DNA from: CAVSUZ01 sp963791885
GTDB lineage: Bacteria > Pseudomonadota > Alphaproteobacteria > Acetobacterales > Acetobacteraceae
Assembly (NCBI GenBank): GCA_963791885.1
Contig: CAWBUL010000006.1
Span: forward strand, 1,736,001-1,800,000
Reading direction: 5' to 3'
Length of the DNA: 64,000 nucleotides
The position numbers and the translations under genes are program-made. The notes under the pieces are model-generated. The model did not search any database and had not been told where the DNA came from. It was given only the letters and a program-made list of their open reading frames with translations. Below, one piece after another: positions 62,292 to 64,000 of the stretch (positions within the stretch are counted from its first letter, which is position 1; each line of letters opens with the position of its first letter).

Positions 62292-64000
62292 ATGGCGAAG
62301 CAGGACTATCGAACGTCGCGGCCCAAAGGGACGCGGCGCGGACAGATAGAACGACGCCTGGCGGCGGTTCTTGCGGCTGACATCAGCGGATACAGCGCGT
62401 TGATGGAGGCCGACGAAGAAGAGACGCATCGCCTGGTTGCGGCCGACATCACCCGGGTGATGGAAGAGGCGGAGCGGTTCCAGGGTCGCGTCTTTACGTT
62501 CGCGGGCGATGGCTTCCTGGCCGAATTCCCCAGCGCGGTCCTTGCTCTGCGCTGCGCCATGCGCATTCAGGCTGGCAGCGCGCGGCGCGCCATCCGGAAT
62601 CCCGATCTCCGAAATATTTCATACCGTATCGGGATCCATACGGGTGAAATTATGGTGGTTGGTGACCGCACCGGAGGCAACGCGGTCAACATCGCGGCGC
62701 GGCTTGAACAGCTTGCGGAACCAGGAGGGATCCGGATTTCGCGCGCCGTTTATGACCAGGTGAAGGGCATCGTACCGGCCGAGTACGTGCCGCTCGGAGA
62801 GCATCGTTTGAAAAACATCCGCGACCTGATTGCTCTGTTCCGTGTGATAACCGGCCGCGGCCCGAATGGTGGTACCGGTGCGACCTTGCCAGAGGGTGTT
62901 GGTGCATCGGCCGACTACCGACCATCTCTCGCAGTGCTGCCGTTCCGCACTGCGGGAGAAAATCAAGAAGAAGCATATTTCGCGGAAGGCATGGTTGAGG
63001 ACATCATCAGGTTGCTTGGAGGAATGAGAGACATCGTCGTCGTTTCCCGCACGTCCACCCTGGGCTTTGCCGGACAGATGCCGAATTTACGCCAGGTGGA
63101 GCAACAGCTGAACGTGCAGTACGTTCTGCACGGCAGCGTGCGGCGAAGCGGACAGCAGATTCGCATCGGCGTTGAGCTGGACGATGCTGTCTCACGCGAA
63201 ACCTTATGGGCGGACCGGTTCGACGGCGCACTGGCCGATGTGTTCGAGATGCAGGACGAGATCGCGCTGCGTACGGCCGGCGCCATCGCCCCGCATCTGC
63301 GAGAGCGCCAGGCACGGCGCGCACAGCGCAAGGATCGTAACAGCGTCAACGCCTATGATCTGACCCTGCAAGCCCTCGCTCGGTTGTATCCGCCCGATCG
63401 CGAATCTCTCGCCCACGCCGAAGCGCTGCTGCACCGGGCCATCGCGCTCGATTCCAACTATTCCGCGGCGTTCTCACATCTCGCGTACCTCCATCTTTTC
63501 CGCATCGGTCAGGGACTCTCGACCGACGAGCATGCTGACAGGCTTGCTGCGGCCGAGGCCGCCAGCCGGGCCATCGATCGTGATTCCAGTGATGCGCTTG
63601 CATTGGCAATCCATGGTCAGTTGCGTGGCTATTTGCTCAAGGAGCATGAGGACGCGTTGACCATCATCGACCGTGCGATTGCGATAAGCCCGAGTTGCGC
63701 GCTGGCATGGACGTACAGCAGCTTCACCGCCGGAATTCTCGGTGATTCTCAGGGCGCCATTTCAAGGTCGAGGAACGCGTTGCGCCTGGCGCCAATCGGG
63801 CCCGAGGCCGGGTGCTGGCACGAGCATGCCTATTCCCAGGCCAACTACCTCGCGGGAAACATGGAGGAGGCGATTGCCTGGGGACAGACCGCCGCGCGTC
63901 ATGGCCGGCAGTCGTCCAACCTACGCTGTCTCGCCGCCGCGCTGGTCGCCGCGGAACGATTGGACGAGGCGCGGGAGATCAGCCGCAGGCTGCTTCAGAT
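62292..64000 (+). CDS. Class III adenylate/guanylate cyclase with TolB-like and TPR regions (partial)
   Basis: The frame is open from ATG 62292 to the end of the window (about 569 residues seen). The cyclase domain covers about residues 20-185 with metal Asp30 in RRLAAVLAADISGYSALMEA, Asp73 in FTFAGDGFLAEFP, RIGIHTGEIMVVGDRTGGN and NIAARLEQLAEPGGIRIS. A TolB N-terminal-like segment follows (SLAVLPFRTAGENQEEAYFA, EGMVEDIIRLLGGMRDIVVV). TPR-like helices start at about 375 (HAEALLHRAIALDSNYSAAF). This layout is common in soil alphaproteobacteria. It probably makes cAMP in the cytoplasm. The C-terminus lies outside the window. Confidence 0.92.
   Translation, partial: MAKQDYRTSRPKGTRRGQIERRLAAVLAADISGYSALMEADEEETHRLVAADITRVMEEAERFQGRVFTFAGDGFLAEFPSAVLALRCAMRIQAGSARRAIRNPDLRNISYRIGIHTGEIMVVGDRTGGNAVNIAARLEQLAEPGGIRISRAVYDQVKGIVPAEYVPLGEHRLKNIRDLIALFRVITGRGPNGGTGATLPEGVGASADYRPSLAVLPFRTAGENQEEAYFAEGMVEDIIRLLGGMRDIVVVSRTSTLGFAGQMPNLRQVEQQLNVQYVLHGSVRRSGQQIRIGVELDDAVSRETLWADRFDGALADVFEMQDEIALRTAGAIAPHLRERQARRAQRKDRNSVNAYDLTLQALARLYPPDRESLAHAEALLHRAIALDSNYSAAFSHLAYLHLFRIGQGLSTDEHADRLAAAEAASRAIDRDSSDALALAIHGQLRGYLLKEHEDALTIIDRAIAISPSCALAWTYSSFTAGILGDSQGAISRSRNALRLAPIGPEAGCWHEHAYSQANYLAGNMEEAIAWGQTAARHGRQSSNLRCLAAALVAAERLDEAREISRRLLQ

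Overview
The window looks like chromosomal DNA of a GC-rich alphaproteobacterium, most likely a member of the Acetobacteraceae or a close Rhodospirillales relative. This is inferred from several gene groups: an RluC / AsmA / ATP12 / acylphosphatase run, etfB-etfA-hbd, a ribB-ribH-nusB group with a cysteine-free RibA-like domain, a YqgE protein, a di-heme peroxidase, cytochrome P460, a PEP-CTERM protein and several short proteins of the kind found in that family. No tRNA, rRNA, CRISPR or replication origin was seen.

Layout. 0-5 kb: di-heme peroxidase; an EnvZ/OmpR-type two-component pair with a one-base break in the regulator; a divergent Met/Pro-rich secreted protein; a 4 x 55 bp palindromic tandem array; an AlkA-type glycosylase. 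5-7.4 kb: a translationally coupled pair of unknown genes. 7.4-8.6 kb: an IS630-type element. 8.6-15 kb: isochorismatase-like hydrolase, cytochrome P460, ChrA, an amino-acid ABC permease and binding protein without an ATPase, a 4 x 66 bp array, a 3-hydroxyacyl-CoA dehydrogenase-like enzyme and an amidohydrolase. 15-16.5 kb: an IS5-type element that has cut the C-terminus off a PRC-barrel gene. 16.5-25 kb: a YdiJ-like FAD/Fe-S dehydrogenase, FUSC transporter, serine-glyoxylate aminotransferase, amidohydrolase, M20 peptidase and exonuclease III.

25.6-38.4 kb is different in kind. A porin, dnaE1, ketopantoate reductase, eutB, eutC, a PEP-mutase-like gene, a resolvase and an IS1182-type transposase are all recognisable end to end, but each is broken by one or more small indels. 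No normal-length gene in the flanking 39-62 kb shows this. Because dnaE1 is normally essential and its catalytic motif is intact, local consensus error is at least as likely as real gene decay.

39-64 kb is dense and clean. It holds riboflavin genes with nusB; a minus-strand operon (GFA protein, PhnZ-like HD protein, nucleoside hydrolase, M20 peptidase, DUF1345); a plus-strand operon with overlapping stops and starts (GNAT, RluC, AsmA, ATP12, acylphosphatase); the electron-transfer flavoprotein operon; peroxiredoxin; YqgE; and a compact ACP / MBOAT / SGNH cassette resembling DltC-DltB-DltD without DltA. These are followed by a PEP-CTERM protein, a creatininase-family amidohydrolase, a two-subunit molybdenum hydroxylase and the start of a class III cyclase with TolB-like and TPR regions.

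The most interesting signals are the dispersed family of REP-like palindromes, two of them amplified into regular arrays and one lodged in a decayed paralog; the ACP-MBOAT-SGNH cassette; the uncharacterised gene pair at 5.1-7.4 kb; the exactly reconstructable IS insertion in the PRC-barrel gene; and the 13 bp tandem repeat at the eutB/eutC junction.
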